21,193 nucleotides of DNA from Glomus cerebriforme. Lineage: Eukaryota; Glomeromycota; Glomeromycetes; Glomerales; Glomeraceae. This document shows, in pieces, positions 20,665-21,193 of this stretch; position 1 is the stretch's first letter, and every line of letters begins with the position of its first letter. The notes under the pieces are model-generated. The model saw only the letters and a program-made list of their open reading frames with translations, was not told where the DNA came from and made no database searches. A program made the translations under genes and the position numbers. The DNA lies in the NCBI GenBank assembly GCA_003550305.1, contig QKYT01000228.1, forward strand, positions 20,617-41,809, in the 5' to 3' direction.

Positions 20665-20724
20665 GTAATATATCTAAGGTTGCCTGCTGAAATTAGGAGA
20701 TTTAGACAAGTTGATAAAATACTG

Positions 20725-20885
20725 AAAAGTAAAACTTTATCAAAACTATATTAAAATCTTATTAAAAAGTTAGCAAAACTCTGCCAAAAAGCGAAATCTA
20801 CCAAAACTTATTATAAATACTAAAACTGCTAAAACTTTGTCAAAACTATAATAAAGCTATAGTAAAATTTTACCAAAACTAATTG
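20725..20885. repeat. degenerate CAAAACT-rich repeat, two copies
   Basis: AAAACTTTATCAAAACTATA near 20731 recurs as AAAACTTTGTCAAAACTATA near 20829. Between and after them are further ACCAAAACT words. This suggests an old tandem duplication of about 98 bp. Confidence 0.5.
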
Positions 20886-20920
20886 TAAGATTTTGAGAAG
20901 GTTTAGGCAAGCAACTATAG

Positions 20921-21080
20921 ATATATTAATAAATTTATAAGTAATATATATTAATAAATTTATAAGTTATATATTAATAAATTTATAAGTTATATATATT
21001 AATAAATTTATAAGTTATATATATTAATAAATTTATAAGTAATATATATATTAATAAATTTATAAATAATATATATATTA
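20921..21080. repeat. six-copy tandem array with 16-bp core
   Basis: The core ATTAATAAATTTATAA occurs six times at intervals of 24-26 bp (starts near 20925, 20950, 20974, 20998, 21022, 21048; the last has one change at its edge). The copies are separated by GT(A/T)ATATAT linkers of varying length. It is a minisatellite; the absence of unique spacers rules out a CRISPR array. Confidence 0.85.
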
Positions 21081-21094
21081 GGGAAAATTTATTC

Positions 21095-21110
21095 CTCACC
21101 CCGGGGTGAG
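21095..21110. repeat. 16-bp GC-rich perfect palindrome
   Basis: CTCACCCC is followed directly by GGGGTGAG, and a third half-copy ACTCACCCCC comes at about 21120. It is the most GC-rich spot of the last 5 kb, right after an A/T minisatellite. It may mark the end of another transposable element that continues past the window. Confidence 0.6.
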
Positions 21111-21193
21111 ATCGATATTACTCACCCCCTGATCACATTTCCATTTTTGGCATCACCCTTAAACAATGTTTATTTGTTTATCATTTTGATAAA

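Noticed and set aside
20921..21080. Regularly spaced repeats that could suggest a CRISPR array
   Set aside because: The intervals are only 8-10 bp of TA-rich linker that are themselves alike, and the host is clearly eukaryotic. This is a minisatellite.
1..21193. tRNA or rRNA genes
   Set aside because: I looked for GGTTCGAATCC-type T-arms and rRNA-like GC-rich conserved stretches on both strands and found none.

Overview
The window looks like nuclear DNA of a very AT-rich fungus. The genes carry many short GT-AG introns, the intergenic DNA is extremely AT-rich with poly-A/T runs and TA microsatellites, and there are several transposon families. The splicing pattern, protein sequences and Tc1-type debris fit an arbuscular mycorrhizal fungus (Glomeromycotina, Rhizophagus-like). 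That placement is inference from general features, not a database match. Two N bases (1036, 1044) show it is a draft assembly.

Layout: 1-3693 is repeat-rich: a 30-bp tandem repeat, a doubtful decayed reading frame, the broken 3' end of a non-LTR retrotransposon (zinc-knuckle region), and an inverted-repeat block with three CACGTG sites. 3694-6345 (minus) is a complete 13-exon CTP synthase gene. 6346-9080 is mostly empty, with a hairpin and a T24 tract upstream of CTP synthase, an unrecognised short coding exon (8341-8457, minus) and a perfect 24-bp palindrome. 9081-9691 (plus) is a small three-exon YABBY/HMG-box-like gene. 10410-11788 (plus) is a six-exon SF3B4/Hsh49 splicing-factor gene. It converges on a three-exon PrxQ/BCP-type peroxiredoxin (12169-12991, minus). 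A nine-exon enoyl-CoA hydratase/isomerase (13259-14597, minus) is divergent from a seven-exon lysyl-tRNA synthetase (14759-16883, plus); their start codons are 161 bp apart.

16884-21193 is a transposon graveyard. Its core is a dead Tc1/mariner element (about 17547-20339) whose left terminal inverted repeat was hit by two non-autonomous elements. One is a 462-bp hAT-like MITE with an 8-bp target duplication (7/8 match). The other is an 878-bp Mutator-like foldback element with a perfect 9-bp duplication. The right TIR of the same element keeps both sites empty, so the insertions can be read directly. A third, 202-bp MITE with a perfect 8-bp duplication lies at 20463-20664, followed by a 16-bp-core tandem array and a GC-rich palindrome.

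The six genes are housekeeping (pyrimidine nucleotides, chromatin or transcription, splicing, peroxide defence, fatty-acid oxidation, translation) and do not form a pathway. All exon joins were worked out by hand from reading phase, GT/AG sites and recalled family conservation. No transcript evidence was available.
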